64,000 nt of DNA from Streptomyces sp. BHT-5-2 (GTDB lineage: Bacteria; Actinomycetota; Actinomycetes; Streptomycetales; Streptomycetaceae), in NCBI RefSeq assembly GCF_019774615.1, contig NZ_CP081496.1:2604001-2668000 (forward strand), read 5' to 3'. This document shows, piece by piece, positions 40,576-49,160 of the stretch. Below the pieces are notes generated by a model that was not told the origin of the DNA, did not search any database, and saw only the letters and a list, made by a program, of their open reading frames with translations. The position numbers were made by a program, and so were the translations under genes. The stretch's first letter is position 1; the number at the start of each line of letters is the position of its first letter.

Positions 40576-42939
40576 TTGAGTCGTGAATCTGACAGTTCGT
40601 CCTCCGGCCCCCGGGGCCGTGGCGGAGCCGTGTACCCGTCGGGGACACCGCCCTACGGCTCGCCCAGGGGAGAGGCCGGCGAGGCGCCGGTGCCCGGAGC
40701 CGCGGACCGGCCGGAGGAGCCCAAAACCGAGACCACGCTGACGACGCGGATCAAGATCAACATTCCGGGGTCCCGCCCCATCCCGCCGGTCGTCGTGCGC
40801 AAGCCCGTCGGTGAGGAGTCCGGCATGAACGCATCGGCTGCATCCGGCGGTTCCGCCGGTTCGCCCGGTTCCCGGGGAACGTCCGGTCCGGCCTTCGGCG
40901 GCGAGCGGGCCGCCGAGCGGACGGCGGAGACGCCGCGGCCGGAGGCGGCGGCGGACGAGGTGCCCGCCGCCCCGAAGGAGAAGACGACCAGCGACTGGTT
41001 CTCGCCGCGCAAGGCGCAGGGGCAGCCCGGCGGCGGCCCGGCGCCGGCGGCCGGTGCCCCTTCGACGCCGGCGGCACCCGGGGCGGCGGACGCCAAGCCC
41101 GCGCAGCGCCCGGACCTCCCGTACTTCTCCGACGCCGCGGCGGCCTCCGGGCCGGCCCCGCGGAGCGGCGGTGCGCCCTTCGACGGCCCCCGCGGGCACG
41201 GCGGTTCGCCCTACGAGAGCGATCCGCTCGGCGCCGACCCCCTGGGCGCGGACCCGCTCGGCGCCGATCCGCTGGGCGCCCCCCTGACCGGTGACCCGCT
41301 GGCCGGCGACCGGCGGTCGGGCGACCGGCCCGGGAGCGACCCCCTCGGCGCCGATCCCCTCGGGAGCGACCCCCTCCGGAGCGATCCGCTCGGCAGCGAC
41401 CCCCTGGGGAGCGCCCCGCTCTCCGGCGCCTCCCCGTTCGACAGCACTCCCCGGGGCGAGGCGTCCCCGTTCGACGGCGCCCCGCGCGGCGGTTCGCCGT
41501 TCGACCGCCCGGCGCCGCCCGCCCGCGACCGCAACCCGTTCGAGTCCCCGGCCGGCGGTTCCCCGACCGGCCCGACGACCGGCCCGGCGCGCGGCGACTC
41601 GGCGCTCGACCTCCCGCCCGGATTCAGCGACCCCAGCGCCGGCAAGAGCGCCGCGGGCCGGCTGAGCGACGACACCGCCGAACTCACCCCGCAGCCCCCG
41701 GCGCCGCCCGCCGGGTCCGGTGCGGGCCCCGGCGTCACCGGCGGCATCGCGGGCGGCCTGGCCGGCGGCCGGAAGGGTAAGGGCGCCGGGCCCGGCCCCA
41801 AGGGCGGCCCGAAGAGCGGCGGCCCCGGAGGCCGGGTCTCCGGCGACACCCTCGTCAGCGGCATCCCCAAGGTGCCGGGGACGGACGGCCCGGCGGCCGC
41901 CGGGCCCTTCACCGGGGCATCCGGCGGCGACGAGGACAGCGCCGCCCCCAAGCCGCGCCCCAAGATTCCCGAGCCGATCAACCCGCCCAAGAAGGGCCGC
42001 AACAAGCTGGTGCTCGTCGGCGTCGCCGTCGTCGTCCTGGCCGGTGTCGCCTACGGCGCCGGGCTGCTGCTCGACCACTCCGACGTCCCCAACAACACCA
42101 CCGCGCTCGGCGTGGACATCGGCGGCAGCTCCAAGGACGACGCGGTCAAGAAGCTGGAGACCGCCCTCAAGGACCGCCGCACCGCACCGCTCAAGATCAC
42201 CGTCGACGGCAAGTCCGAGACCCTGCTGCCCTCCCGGGCGGGCCTGGACATCGACCTCCAGACGACGGTCCGCAACGCCGCCGGCCGGGACTACAACCCG
42301 GTCTCCGTCATCGGCTCGCTCTTCGGCGTCAAGCGCACCGCCCAGCCCGCGGTGATCACCGACAAGGAGAAGCTCGCGGTCGCGCTGGAGAACCTCGCCG
42401 GCCCCGCGGCCGCCGAGGCGGACGGCGGGATCACGTTCGACAACGGCAAGGCCGTGCCGCACTACGGTGTGCCCCACAAGGCGATCGACGCCGCGGCCTC
42501 CGAGAGCAAGATCACCGACGCCTACCTCGACCGCGTCAGCACCGGCAGCGACGCCCCCGTGGTGCTCGCCGCCACCACCCAGCAGCCCAAGGTCGGCAAG
42601 GCCGCGGTCGACAAGGCGCTCAAGCAGTTCGCCGAGCCCGCGATGTCCGGGCTGATCACGGTCCGCACGGGCCCCCAGCACGCGGTCTCGTTCAGCCCGC
42701 AGAAGTCCATTCCGAAGTTCCTGTCCTTCAAGATCATCGGCGGCGATCTGGTGCCCTACTACGACCGGGCCGCCCTCAAGGAGCTCTACGGCAACACCTT
42801 CGACGGCGTCATGGTGACCAAGGGCGACGGCAGCAAGCACCCGGTCAGCGTCGAGGAGGTGGCCGGCGCGGTGGGCAAGGCGCTCCAGGGCAGGACCCCC
42901 GCCGAACGCGTCCAGACCATCGCGACCAACGGCAGCTGA
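40576..42939 (+). CDS. Large single-pass protein with VanW/YoaR-like peptidoglycan-binding domain
   Basis: A 787-residue protein. Residues 1 to about 475 are disordered, Pro/Gly/Ser/Ala-rich, and include a run of DPLG(A/S) repeats at about 216-279. One membrane helix follows at about 477-499 (LVLVGVAVVVLAGVAYGAGL). The extracellular part has the PG_binding_4 pattern seen in VanW-containing proteins (GVDIGGSSKDDAVKKLE; VDGKSETLLPSRAGLDIDL), repeated twice. Such proteins sit at the cell surface and are thought to touch peptidoglycan. The TTG at 40576-40578 is chosen because GGGAGA precedes it by 8 bases and MSRESDSSSSG is a plausible start; the frame is open further upstream. It is a single gene. 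Confidence 0.75.
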   Translation: MSRESDSSSSGPRGRGGAVYPSGTPPYGSPRGEAGEAPVPGAADRPEEPKTETTLTTRIKINIPGSRPIPPVVVRKPVGEESGMNASAASGGSAGSPGSRGTSGPAFGGERAAERTAETPRPEAAADEVPAAPKEKTTSDWFSPRKAQGQPGGGPAPAAGAPSTPAAPGAADAKPAQRPDLPYFSDAAAASGPAPRSGGAPFDGPRGHGGSPYESDPLGADPLGADPLGADPLGAPLTGDPLAGDRRSGDRPGSDPLGADPLGSDPLRSDPLGSDPLGSAPLSGASPFDSTPRGEASPFDGAPRGGSPFDRPAPPARDRNPFESPAGGSPTGPTTGPARGDSALDLPPGFSDPSAGKSAAGRLSDDTAELTPQPPAPPAGSGAGPGVTGGIAGGLAGGRKGKGAGPGPKGGPKSGGPGGRVSGDTLVSGIPKVPGTDGPAAAGPFTGASGGDEDSAAPKPRPKIPEPINPPKKGRNKLVLVGVAVVVLAGVAYGAGLLLDHSDVPNNTTALGVDIGGSSKDDAVKKLETALKDRRTAPLKITVDGKSETLLPSRAGLDIDLQTTVRNAAGRDYNPVSVIGSLFGVKRTAQPAVITDKEKLAVALENLAGPAAAEADGGITFDNGKAVPHYGVPHKAIDAAASESKITDAYLDRVSTGSDAPVVLAATTQQPKVGKAAVDKALKQFAEPAMSGLITVRTGPQHAVSFSPQKSIPKFLSFKIIGGDLVPYYDRAALKELYGNTFDGVMVTKGDGSKHPVSVEEVAGAVGKALQGRTPAERVQTIATNGS
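41221..41412 (+). repeat. DPLG(A/S) coding repeat
   Basis: Within the VanW-type gene, about ten copies of a 15-base unit encode DPLGA, DPLGS or close variants, separated by a GDRRSGDRPG-like break. The copies differ at the DNA level (GATCCGCTCGGC, GACCCCCTGGGC and similar), so this is an old repeat maintained at the protein level rather than a fresh slippage tract. Confidence 0.8.
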
Positions 42940-43003
42940 CGCCCGCCGGCCCCATACCGGCCGCGGCGGATGCGGAAAGCGCAGGTCAGAGGCCCTCTGG
43001 AGA

Positions 43004-43030
43004 GAATCCTCCGGGATTCCCCCTAGGGGG
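43004..43030 (+). terminator. Hairpin plus palindrome after the VanW-type gene
   Basis: GAATCC-TCCG-GGATTC (43004-43019) runs directly into the 12-bp palindrome CCCCCTAGGGGG (43019-43030). It lies 65 bases after the stop and 82 before the exporter ATPase, so it likely ends the first transcript. Confidence 0.6.
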
Positions 43031-43111
43031 CCTCACCCATGACACCTGTCACCCGGAAATGCAGCCCGGCGACACTGCCGGACGGTCCGGCGATCAGCGA
43101 AGCTGAATGCC

Positions 43112-44071
43112 ATGACGACGACAGCTACCACCCCAGCCACCACCGCGCAGGACGCGGGACGGGCCCCGGTGGTCAGCTTCCAGGGGGTCGGCAAGAGTTA
43201 CGGCGCGGTGCGCGCGGTGGCCGATCTGCACCTGGAGCTGCACCCCGGCGAGACCGTCGCCCTCCTCGGCCCCAACGGCGCCGGCAAGTCCTCCACCCTC
43301 GACCTCCTCCTCGGCCTGCGCACCCCCGACACCGGCACGGTGTCCCTCTTCGGCACCACCCCGCAGCGCGCCATACAGCAGGGCAAGGTCGGCGCGATGC
43401 TCCAGAGCGGCGGCCTGATGGAGGGCGTCAAGGTCCGCGAGCTGGTCCGGCTCGCCCGCGATCTGCATCCGCGCGGCCATCCGGTCGACCAGATCCTCGC
43501 CGGCGCCGGGATCACCGACATCGCCGACCGCGTCGTCGGCAAGCTCTCCGGCGGCCAGGAGCAGCGGGTCCGGTTCGCCCTCGCCACCGCCGGCGCCAAC
43601 GACCTCATCGTGCTGGACGAGCCCACCACCGGCATGGACGTCTCCTCCCGGCAGACCTTCTGGGGCACCATGCGCCGCCAGGCCGACGAGGGCCGCACGG
43701 TCCTCTTCGCCACGCACTACCTCGAAGAGGCCGACGAGATAGCCGACCGCGTCATCGTGCTGCACCGCGGCCGGGTGCTGGCCGACGGCACCTCCGCCGA
43801 GATCAAGGCCCGCGCCGGCGCCCGCCGGATCAGCTTCGACCTCGCCGGGCCCGCCGACCGCGCCGCCCTGGAGACGCTGCCGCACCTCACCACCCTGACG
43901 GTGTCGAACGCCGGCTCCGGGAGCACGGTCCGCATCCAGTCCCAGGACGCCGACGCGACCGTGCACGCCCTCTACGCCCTCGGCCTCTACCCGCACAACC
44001 TCGAAGTCTCCGGCCTCGGCCTGGAGCAGGCGTTCATCGCCATCACCACCGCCGAGGAGACGGACCGATGA
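43112..44071 (+). CDS. ABC-2 type exporter ATPase
   Basis: A 319-residue ATPase of the DrrA/CcmA type. Walker A is GPNGAGKSS, the signature LSGGQEQR departs from the common LSGGQ-Q-R only at one residue, Walker B is IVLDEPTTGMD and the switch is FATHYLEEAD. A C-terminal domain of about 90 residues follows, as in drug and lipid exporters. The ATG is followed by a Thr-rich start. Its stop overlaps the permease ATG (ATGA). The four genes from here are in the order ATPase, permease, histidine kinase, response regulator, like B. subtilis yvfRSTU. Confidence 0.9.
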   Translation: MTTTATTPATTAQDAGRAPVVSFQGVGKSYGAVRAVADLHLELHPGETVALLGPNGAGKSSTLDLLLGLRTPDTGTVSLFGTTPQRAIQQGKVGAMLQSGGLMEGVKVRELVRLARDLHPRGHPVDQILAGAGITDIADRVVGKLSGGQEQRVRFALATAGANDLIVLDEPTTGMDVSSRQTFWGTMRRQADEGRTVLFATHYLEEADEIADRVIVLHRGRVLADGTSAEIKARAGARRISFDLAGPADRAALETLPHLTTLTVSNAGSGSTVRIQSQDADATVHALYALGLYPHNLEVSGLGLEQAFIAITTAEETDR

Positions 44072-44805
44072 CCACTCTGATCAAGCTCGAGATCCTCCGC
44101 GCGCTGCGCAACAAGAAGTTCATGTTCTTCTCGGTGATCTACCCGCCGGCGCTCTACCTGATCATCGCCGGCGGCGCGGACCGCAAGCCGATCCCCGGCA
44201 CCGGTCTCGACATGGGCCTGTACTACATGGTCTCGATGGCGGCGTTCGGCGCCATGACCGCCGTCCTGCTGGGCAACAGCGAGCGCATCGCCAAGGAGCG
44301 CGAGCAGGGCTGGGTGCGCCAGCTGCGGCTCACCGCGCTGCCCGGCCGCGGCTATGTCGCCGCCAAGATAGCCGCCGCGGCGACGGTCAGCCTGCCCTCG
44401 ATCCTCCTGGTCATGATCGCCGCCGCGGCCGTCAAGGGCGTCCGCCTGGAAGCCTGGCAGTGGCTCGCCATCGCCGCCGGCACCTGGCTCGGCAGCTTCG
44501 TCTTCGCCGCCCTGGGCGTCGCCATCGGCTATCTGGCCAGCGGCGACGCGGTCCGCCCGGTCTCCATGCTCTGCTTCTTCGCGCTGGCCTTCCTCGGCGG
44601 CCTGTGGATGCCCATGACGCTGCTGCCGCAGTGGGTGCAGAACATCTCCGAGTGGCTCCCGACGCACGCGTACGCGGCGCTGGGCACCGCGGTTGAGGCC
44701 GGCGGCGCGCCCCACGTCAAGGACGTGGCGATCCTCCTCGGCTACCTCCTCGTCTTCGTGGGTGGTGCAGCCTGGCTCTATCGCAAGGACACTCGGAAGG
44801 CATGA
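44068..44805 (+). CDS. ABC-2 type exporter permease
   Basis: A 245-residue membrane protein with six helices typical of ABC-2 permeases. It starts MTTLIKLEILRALRNKKFMFFSV, and the cytoplasmic loop has ERIAKEREQGWVRQLRLTALP, the conserved amphipathic stretch that contacts the ATPase. The C-terminal part GGLWMPMTLLPQWVQNISEWLPTHA-like motif is the family signature just before the last helices. The start overlaps the ATPase stop and the end overlaps the kinase start, both as ATGA, so three genes are translationally coupled. Substrate unknown; regulation by the adjacent two-component system is likely. Confidence 0.88.
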   Translation: MTTLIKLEILRALRNKKFMFFSVIYPPALYLIIAGGADRKPIPGTGLDMGLYYMVSMAAFGAMTAVLLGNSERIAKEREQGWVRQLRLTALPGRGYVAAKIAAAATVSLPSILLVMIAAAAVKGVRLEAWQWLAIAAGTWLGSFVFAALGVAIGYLASGDAVRPVSMLCFFALAFLGGLWMPMTLLPQWVQNISEWLPTHAYAALGTAVEAGGAPHVKDVAILLGYLLVFVGGAAWLYRKDTRKA

Positions 44806-46124
44806 GACCGGTGGAGACGAAGAGCGCACCCGACGACCGCAACCCGGTGCTGATCGGCCAGCGGCCGCGCAGCCGCCGCCAGGCCGCCGGCAAGTCGATG
44901 TGGATCGCCATCTGGCTGCTCTACCTCGCCGGCCCGGTGGGGGAGCTCAGCAGCCACGGCGCCGGCACCGCCCAGCGGGTCTGGGGCTTCACCGGCCTCG
45001 CGCTCTTCGTTCTCTCCTACGTCGCCCTGATCTTCCACCACATGTGGCGCCGGCAGCCCGGACCGCTGCAACGGTACGTCCCGCTGGTGGCGATGGTGGC
45101 GCTGTCCGTCGCGCTGACGTGGACCCTGGGCTTCTCCTGGCTGGTGCTGTTCATCTTCACCAGCGTGGCCTCCGCGGTGGTGCTGCCCTGGCGGCGCTCC
45201 CGCTGGGCCATCCCGCTGATCACCGCGCTGGTGATAGCCGTCGGCGCCCGCTATCCGGAGATACGCAACTACTACCTCTTCGCCTACGCCCTGCCTGCCC
45301 TCGGCAGCGGTTTCGTCATGATCGGCGTGCAGAACCTCGTCCGCACCACCCACGAGCTGCGCGCCGCCCGGGAGGAGGTCGCCCGCCTCGCCGCCAACGA
45401 CGAGCGGCTGCGCCTCGCCCGCGATCTGCACGACCTCCTGGGCCACTCGCTCTCCCTGATAACCCTCAAGAGCGAGCTGGCCGGCCGGATGCTGCCAGGG
45501 CGCCCCGAGGACGCCGCCCAACAGGTCGCCGACATCGAGCAGGTCAGCCGCCAGGCCCTGGTCGACGTCCGGGAGGCGGTCACCGGCTACCGCCGTCCCC
45601 GCCTCGCCGTCGAGCTGGCCGGTGCCCGCGTCGCGCTGCGCACCGCCGGCATCGCCCTCACCGTCGACCCGGCCCTGGAGGACGAGCCGCACGGGCTGAC
45701 CGCCGACACCGAGGGCGCGCTGGCCTGGGCGCTGCGCGAGGCGGTCACCAACGTCGTCCGGCACAGCGGCGCCCGCCGCTGCGAACTGCTGCTCACCGAG
45801 GAATGGGCGGCCGACGACCGCCACTACCTCTGCCTCACGGTGAACGACGACGGCAACGGCCCGCTCCGCACCCAGCACGACGGCAACGGCCTCAACGGCC
45901 TCCGCGAGCGCCTGGCCCTCACCGACGGCCGCCTGGAGACCGGCCAGGCACCCGGCTCCCACGGCTTCGCCCTGCGCGCCTACGTCCCCCGGCACACCCC
46001 CGCCCCCACCCCCGCCCCGGACGCCCCCGCCCCCATGCCGAACACCTCCCCGCAACCGGTGAACGGCCCGGCCCAGGCCCTGTCGGCGAACTCCCGCCTG
46101 CCGTCCGGCCCGCCCTCCGGGTGA
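44802..46124 (+). CDS. Sensor histidine kinase (HisKA_3, NarL/DesK type)
   Basis: A 440-residue kinase. The N-terminal half has about six membrane helices and little extracellular sequence, as in DesK-type intramembrane sensors. H210 in RDLHDLLGHSLS is the phosphoacceptor. The ATPase region has the N-box LREAVTNVVRHS and the glycine lid NDDGNGPLRTQHDGNGLNGLRERL. A Pro-rich tail of about 45 residues ends the protein. It is coupled to the exporter permease, so the sensor may detect membrane or drug stress handled by the exporter. Unusually, its response regulator is 151 bp away with its own promoter. Confidence 0.9.
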   Translation: MRPVETKSAPDDRNPVLIGQRPRSRRQAAGKSMWIAIWLLYLAGPVGELSSHGAGTAQRVWGFTGLALFVLSYVALIFHHMWRRQPGPLQRYVPLVAMVALSVALTWTLGFSWLVLFIFTSVASAVVLPWRRSRWAIPLITALVIAVGARYPEIRNYYLFAYALPALGSGFVMIGVQNLVRTTHELRAAREEVARLAANDERLRLARDLHDLLGHSLSLITLKSELAGRMLPGRPEDAAQQVADIEQVSRQALVDVREAVTGYRRPRLAVELAGARVALRTAGIALTVDPALEDEPHGLTADTEGALAWALREAVTNVVRHSGARRCELLLTEEWAADDRHYLCLTVNDDGNGPLRTQHDGNGLNGLRERLALTDGRLETGQAPGSHGFALRAYVPRHTPAPTPAPDAPAPMPNTSPQPVNGPAQALSANSRLPSGPPSG

Positions 46125-46262
46125 ACGGCGGGGGTTTGACGACCGGACCTAGACCACCCCCAGGGCACACCGGCTGAGCGAAGGCCCCGTCTGCGGCACC
46201 GGGACCCGCCCCGGGCCTCTGCGTTGTCCCCAGGCGCCGGCCCCCTGTCCCCCATCAGGCCG

Positions 46263-46275
46263 TATGCTGGCCCGC
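46263..46275 (+). promoter_or_regulatory. Leaderless promoter of the response regulator
   Basis: TATGCT at 46263-46268, 7 bases, then ATG at 46276. The ATG inside the box (46264) is in frame but would add MLAR with no ribosome-binding site; response regulators normally begin at MIRLLLAED. Confidence 0.6.
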
Positions 46276-46881
46276 ATGATCCGACTGCTGCTGGCAGAGG
46301 ACCAGTCGATGGTCCGGGAGGCGCTGGCGGCGCTGTTGTCCCTGGAGGACGATCTGGAGGTCGTCGCCCAGGCGGCGCGTGGCGACGAGGTCGTCGCCCA
46401 GGCGCGGGCCCACCAGGTCGACGTCGCGCTGCTGGACATCGAGATGCCGGGCATGAGCGGCCTGGACGCCGCGGCCCGGCTGCGCGGCGAGCTGCCCGGC
46501 GTGAAGATCGTCATCCTCACCACCTTCGGCCGCCCCGGCTATCTGCGCCGGGCCATGGAGGCGGGCGCGGACGCGTTCCTGGTCAAGGACGCCCCGGCGG
46601 CCCGGCTCGCGGACGCGGTGCGCCGGGTACTGCGCGGCGAGCGGGTCATCGACCCGGCGCTGGCGGCCGCCGCGCTGGCCGACGGGGCCAACCCGCTGAC
46701 CGAGCGCGAGCACGAGGTCCTGTTGGCCGCCGCCGACGGTTCCACCAACGCCGAGATCGGCGCCGCCCTCGGCCTGTCCGCGGGCACGGTCCGCAACTAC
46801 CTCTCGCTCGCCATCCAGAAGACCGGCGCCCGCAACCGCGCCGAGGCGGTCCGCACCGCCCGCGACAAGGGCTGGCTCTAG
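46276..46881 (+). CDS. NarL/LuxR-family response regulator
   Basis: A 201-residue two-component regulator. The receiver domain has the acidic pair in LLLAEDQ, the phosphoacceptor D54 in LLDIEMPGM, the conserved Thr in ILTTFG and Lys in LVKDAP. The C-terminal LuxR-type HTH is at about 140-200 (LTEREHEVLLAAADG, TNAEIGAALGLSAGTVRNYL). It is the likely partner of the upstream DesK-type kinase and may control the exporter genes. Its own leaderless promoter means it can be made without the kinase, which would allow autoregulation. Confidence 0.92.
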   Translation: MIRLLLAEDQSMVREALAALLSLEDDLEVVAQAARGDEVVAQARAHQVDVALLDIEMPGMSGLDAAARLRGELPGVKIVILTTFGRPGYLRRAMEAGADAFLVKDAPAARLADAVRRVLRGERVIDPALAAAALADGANPLTEREHEVLLAAADGSTNAEIGAALGLSAGTVRNYLSLAIQKTGARNRAEAVRTARDKGWL

Positions 46882-47067
46882 AGCGTCCCCGCGAAGCCCC
46901 GCCCAGGGCTCGCCCCACCCGCCACCGCGCCCCGCCCCGAAGCCCCGGCCACCGGTCCCCGCCCGGCCGTCCCACCGCAGCCGCCCCCACCCGGGACCTC
47001 CGTCCGCCCCCGCCCGGACCTTCGCCCCTGTGCGCGCTCGTGGAACGTCCCGCAGGCTTGAAGTGTC

Positions 47068-48189
47068 ATGTCGGCCCCGCACCCCACCGAGGGCGGCCTG
47101 CTCGCCCCGGTACTGCTGATCCTCGCCATCCTGGTCGTCGCGACGCTGGACGCCACGACCGGCCCCGAGCTGCACATCTCCGGCTTCATGGGGATCGCCC
47201 CGCTGGTCGCCGCGCTGCGCTGCTCCTACCGCCGCACGCTGCTGGTGGCGGTGGTCTACGTCGTCGTCCTCACCTACGTCGATCTGTTGACGGTGCCCGA
47301 CTGGGCCCCGGCGAGCCGGGTCGTCGGTGTCTTCGGGGCGTTCCTGGTGGGCGTCTTCGCCCTGGTGCTGTGCCGCACCCGGCTCCAGCGCGAGGCGCTG
47401 CACGCCCGCACCAGCCTGGTGGCCGACACCATGCAGCGGGCGATGCTGCGCGAACTGCCGCTGCGCGCCGGGACGCTGGAGGCGTACGGCTTCTATGTGT
47501 CCGCCCAGGAGGGCGCCCGGGTCGGCGGCGACATCTACGAGGCCGTCGACACCCCGCACGGGCTGCGGCTGCTGATCGGCGATGTCCAGGGCAAGGGCAT
47601 GCCGGCGATCGGCGCGGGCCTGGAGGTGCTGGCGTCCTTCCGGGAGGCGGCGCAGTACCAGGACTCGCTGGAGGGCGTGGCCGGCCGGATGGAGCAGGCG
47701 CTGACCCGCTACAACACCCGCTCCGCCGAGGAGGGCACCGACGAGCGCTTCGTCACCGCGCTGCTGCTGGAGGTCCGCGCCCCCGGCCGGGCCCGGGTCC
47801 TGTCCTGCGGCCACATCCCGTACTACCTGGTGCGCGACGGCCTCGTCCACGAGCGGTCGGACGGTGAGGGCGCGCTCCCGCTGGGGCTGGGCGGGCTCAA
47901 CCGCGAGCCGCGCCGCAGCGTCCTGGTCCGCCCGCAGCCCGGCGACTGGGCGGTGCTGTGCACGGACGGCGTCACCGAGGCCCGCGGTGGCGACGGCCGC
48001 TTCTACCCCCTGGCCGAGCGGATCGCCGCCCGGGTCGATCTGGAGCCCGCCGACCTGGCCCGCGCCCTCCGCGCCGACCTGGAGGACTTCACCGGCGGCC
48101 GGCTGAAGGACGACGCCACGCTGCTGGTCGTCCGGCGCACCCCGGCGGAGGCGGTCGCCGCGGCACCGGTCCGTTCCGCGGCGGCCTGA
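47068..48189 (+). CDS. Membrane-anchored PP2C (SpoIIE) phosphatase
   Basis: A 373-residue protein. The first 110 residues hold three to four membrane helices (VLLILAILVVATLDATTG, TLLVAVVYVVVLTYVDLL, VVGVFGAFLVGVFALVLC), and residues about 125-360 are the SpoIIE-type phosphatase. Metal-binding motifs are GGDIYEAV, LLIGDVQGKGMP, VLCTDGVTEARG and KDDATLLVV. Substrates of this class are phosphorylated anti-anti-sigma proteins. No anti-sigma or STAS gene is nearby, so its partner is elsewhere. It is transcribed alone after a 186-bp gap and ends 22 bp from a convergent gene. Confidence 0.88.
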   Translation: MSAPHPTEGGLLAPVLLILAILVVATLDATTGPELHISGFMGIAPLVAALRCSYRRTLLVAVVYVVVLTYVDLLTVPDWAPASRVVGVFGAFLVGVFALVLCRTRLQREALHARTSLVADTMQRAMLRELPLRAGTLEAYGFYVSAQEGARVGGDIYEAVDTPHGLRLLIGDVQGKGMPAIGAGLEVLASFREAAQYQDSLEGVAGRMEQALTRYNTRSAEEGTDERFVTALLLEVRAPGRARVLSCGHIPYYLVRDGLVHERSDGEGALPLGLGGLNREPRRSVLVRPQPGDWAVLCTDGVTEARGGDGRFYPLAERIAARVDLEPADLARALRADLEDFTGGRLKDDATLLVVRRTPAEAVAAAPVRSAAA

Positions 48190-48211
48190 CCCGCCGCGCG
48201 CCGCAGCGTCC

Positions 48212-49144
48212 TCAGTTCAGCCGGGCCCGGGCCGCCCCGGCCTCCCGGCGCAGCGCGGTCGCGGCCGCCGGCTGGACCGGCTCCAGCACCCGCGCGTACT
48301 CCTCCAGCTCCGCCGCCCCGTCCAGGAACTCGCCCCGCTGGACGAGGAGTTGGGCCCGCTCGTGGCGCAGCCGCGCAGGATGGCTCGGCAGCAGCAGCGA
48401 CAGGTCCAGCGCCCACAGATGGACCGCGCTGTGCTCCGGGCGTGCCTGGGCCCAGGCCCGGATGTTGTTGAGGATCCGCTGGACGATCTCCAGCGGGCCG
48501 GCCGGGACCAGCATCCCCGGGGCCAGCGCCTCACCCGTCGCGCCCGCGACGAGCATCGCCGCGTCCTGGTTGCTGAGCAGCCGCCCGCCCGCGAACGGAT
48601 CGGCCAGCACATGCCCGCCGGCCGCCCGGCCACCGCCCCCGGACGACGTGCGGTGGGCCCCTGCGACATCCGGCCCGGCCGGGTCCCCGAAGCCGACGAC
48701 GAAGTGCCCCGGCAGCGCCACCCCGTACACCGGCGCCCCGGCCCGCCGGGCGACCTCCATCCAGACCACCGACAGCAGGATCGGCAGTCCGTGCCGCCGC
48801 CGCAGCACCTCGTGCAGCAGCGAGGACTCCAGCCTGCGGTAGTCGCCGGGCGAACCGCCGAAGCCCTCCCGGGTGCCCAGCAGTTCCGCGAGGTTGCGCG
48901 CCCAGGCACCGGGGCCGCCGGCAGGGGAGTAGGGGAGCAGCCCGGCCAGCCGGTCCAGTTCGATCTGGGCCGCGTCGATCCCGGCCCGGTCCAGCGCCGG
49001 ATCGGCCTCGGCGCAGATCAGCAGGCACAGCAGCGCGAGATCGGGCCGCTCCTCGCGGGCCGCGGCCGCGAACTCCCGCCGCCGCTCCTCGCGCGCCGCG
49101 TCCCGCTCGGGCCCCGGTTCGCCGCGTTCCGCTCGCTCGCCCAT
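48212..49144 (-). CDS. SirB1/transglutaminase-like protein with TPR-like tail
   Basis: A 310-residue protein. Residues about 70-185 match the SirB1 transglutaminase-like domain (LHEVLRRRHGLPILLSVVWM, then GVALPGHFVVGF), and the last third is helical repeat sequence (PSHPARLRHERAQLLVQRGEF, DGAAELEEYARVL). SirB1-family proteins are widespread but poorly characterised; the transglutaminase-type fold can be a peptidase or only a binding module. I do not see a clear catalytic cysteine in the expected position, so it may be non-enzymatic. It lies 16 bases after the GNAT gene on the same strand, so the two share a transcript. Confidence 0.75.
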   Translation of the reverse strand: MGERAERGEPGPERDAAREERRREFAAAAREERPDLALLCLLICAEADPALDRAGIDAAQIELDRLAGLLPYSPAGGPGAWARNLAELLGTREGFGGSPGDYRRLESSLLHEVLRRRHGLPILLSVVWMEVARRAGAPVYGVALPGHFVVGFGDPAGPDVAGAHRTSSGGGGRAAGGHVLADPFAGGRLLSNQDAAMLVAGATGEALAPGMLVPAGPLEIVQRILNNIRAWAQARPEHSAVHLWALDLSLLLPSHPARLRHERAQLLVQRGEFLDGAAELEEYARVLEPVQPAAATALRREAGAARARLN

Positions 49145-49160
49145 ACCGGACCGATACCCC

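Noticed and set aside
41221..41412. Possible CRISPR-like or microsatellite array
   Set aside because: The 15-base units are in frame, encode DPLG(A/S) and have no spacers, so it is a protein repeat.
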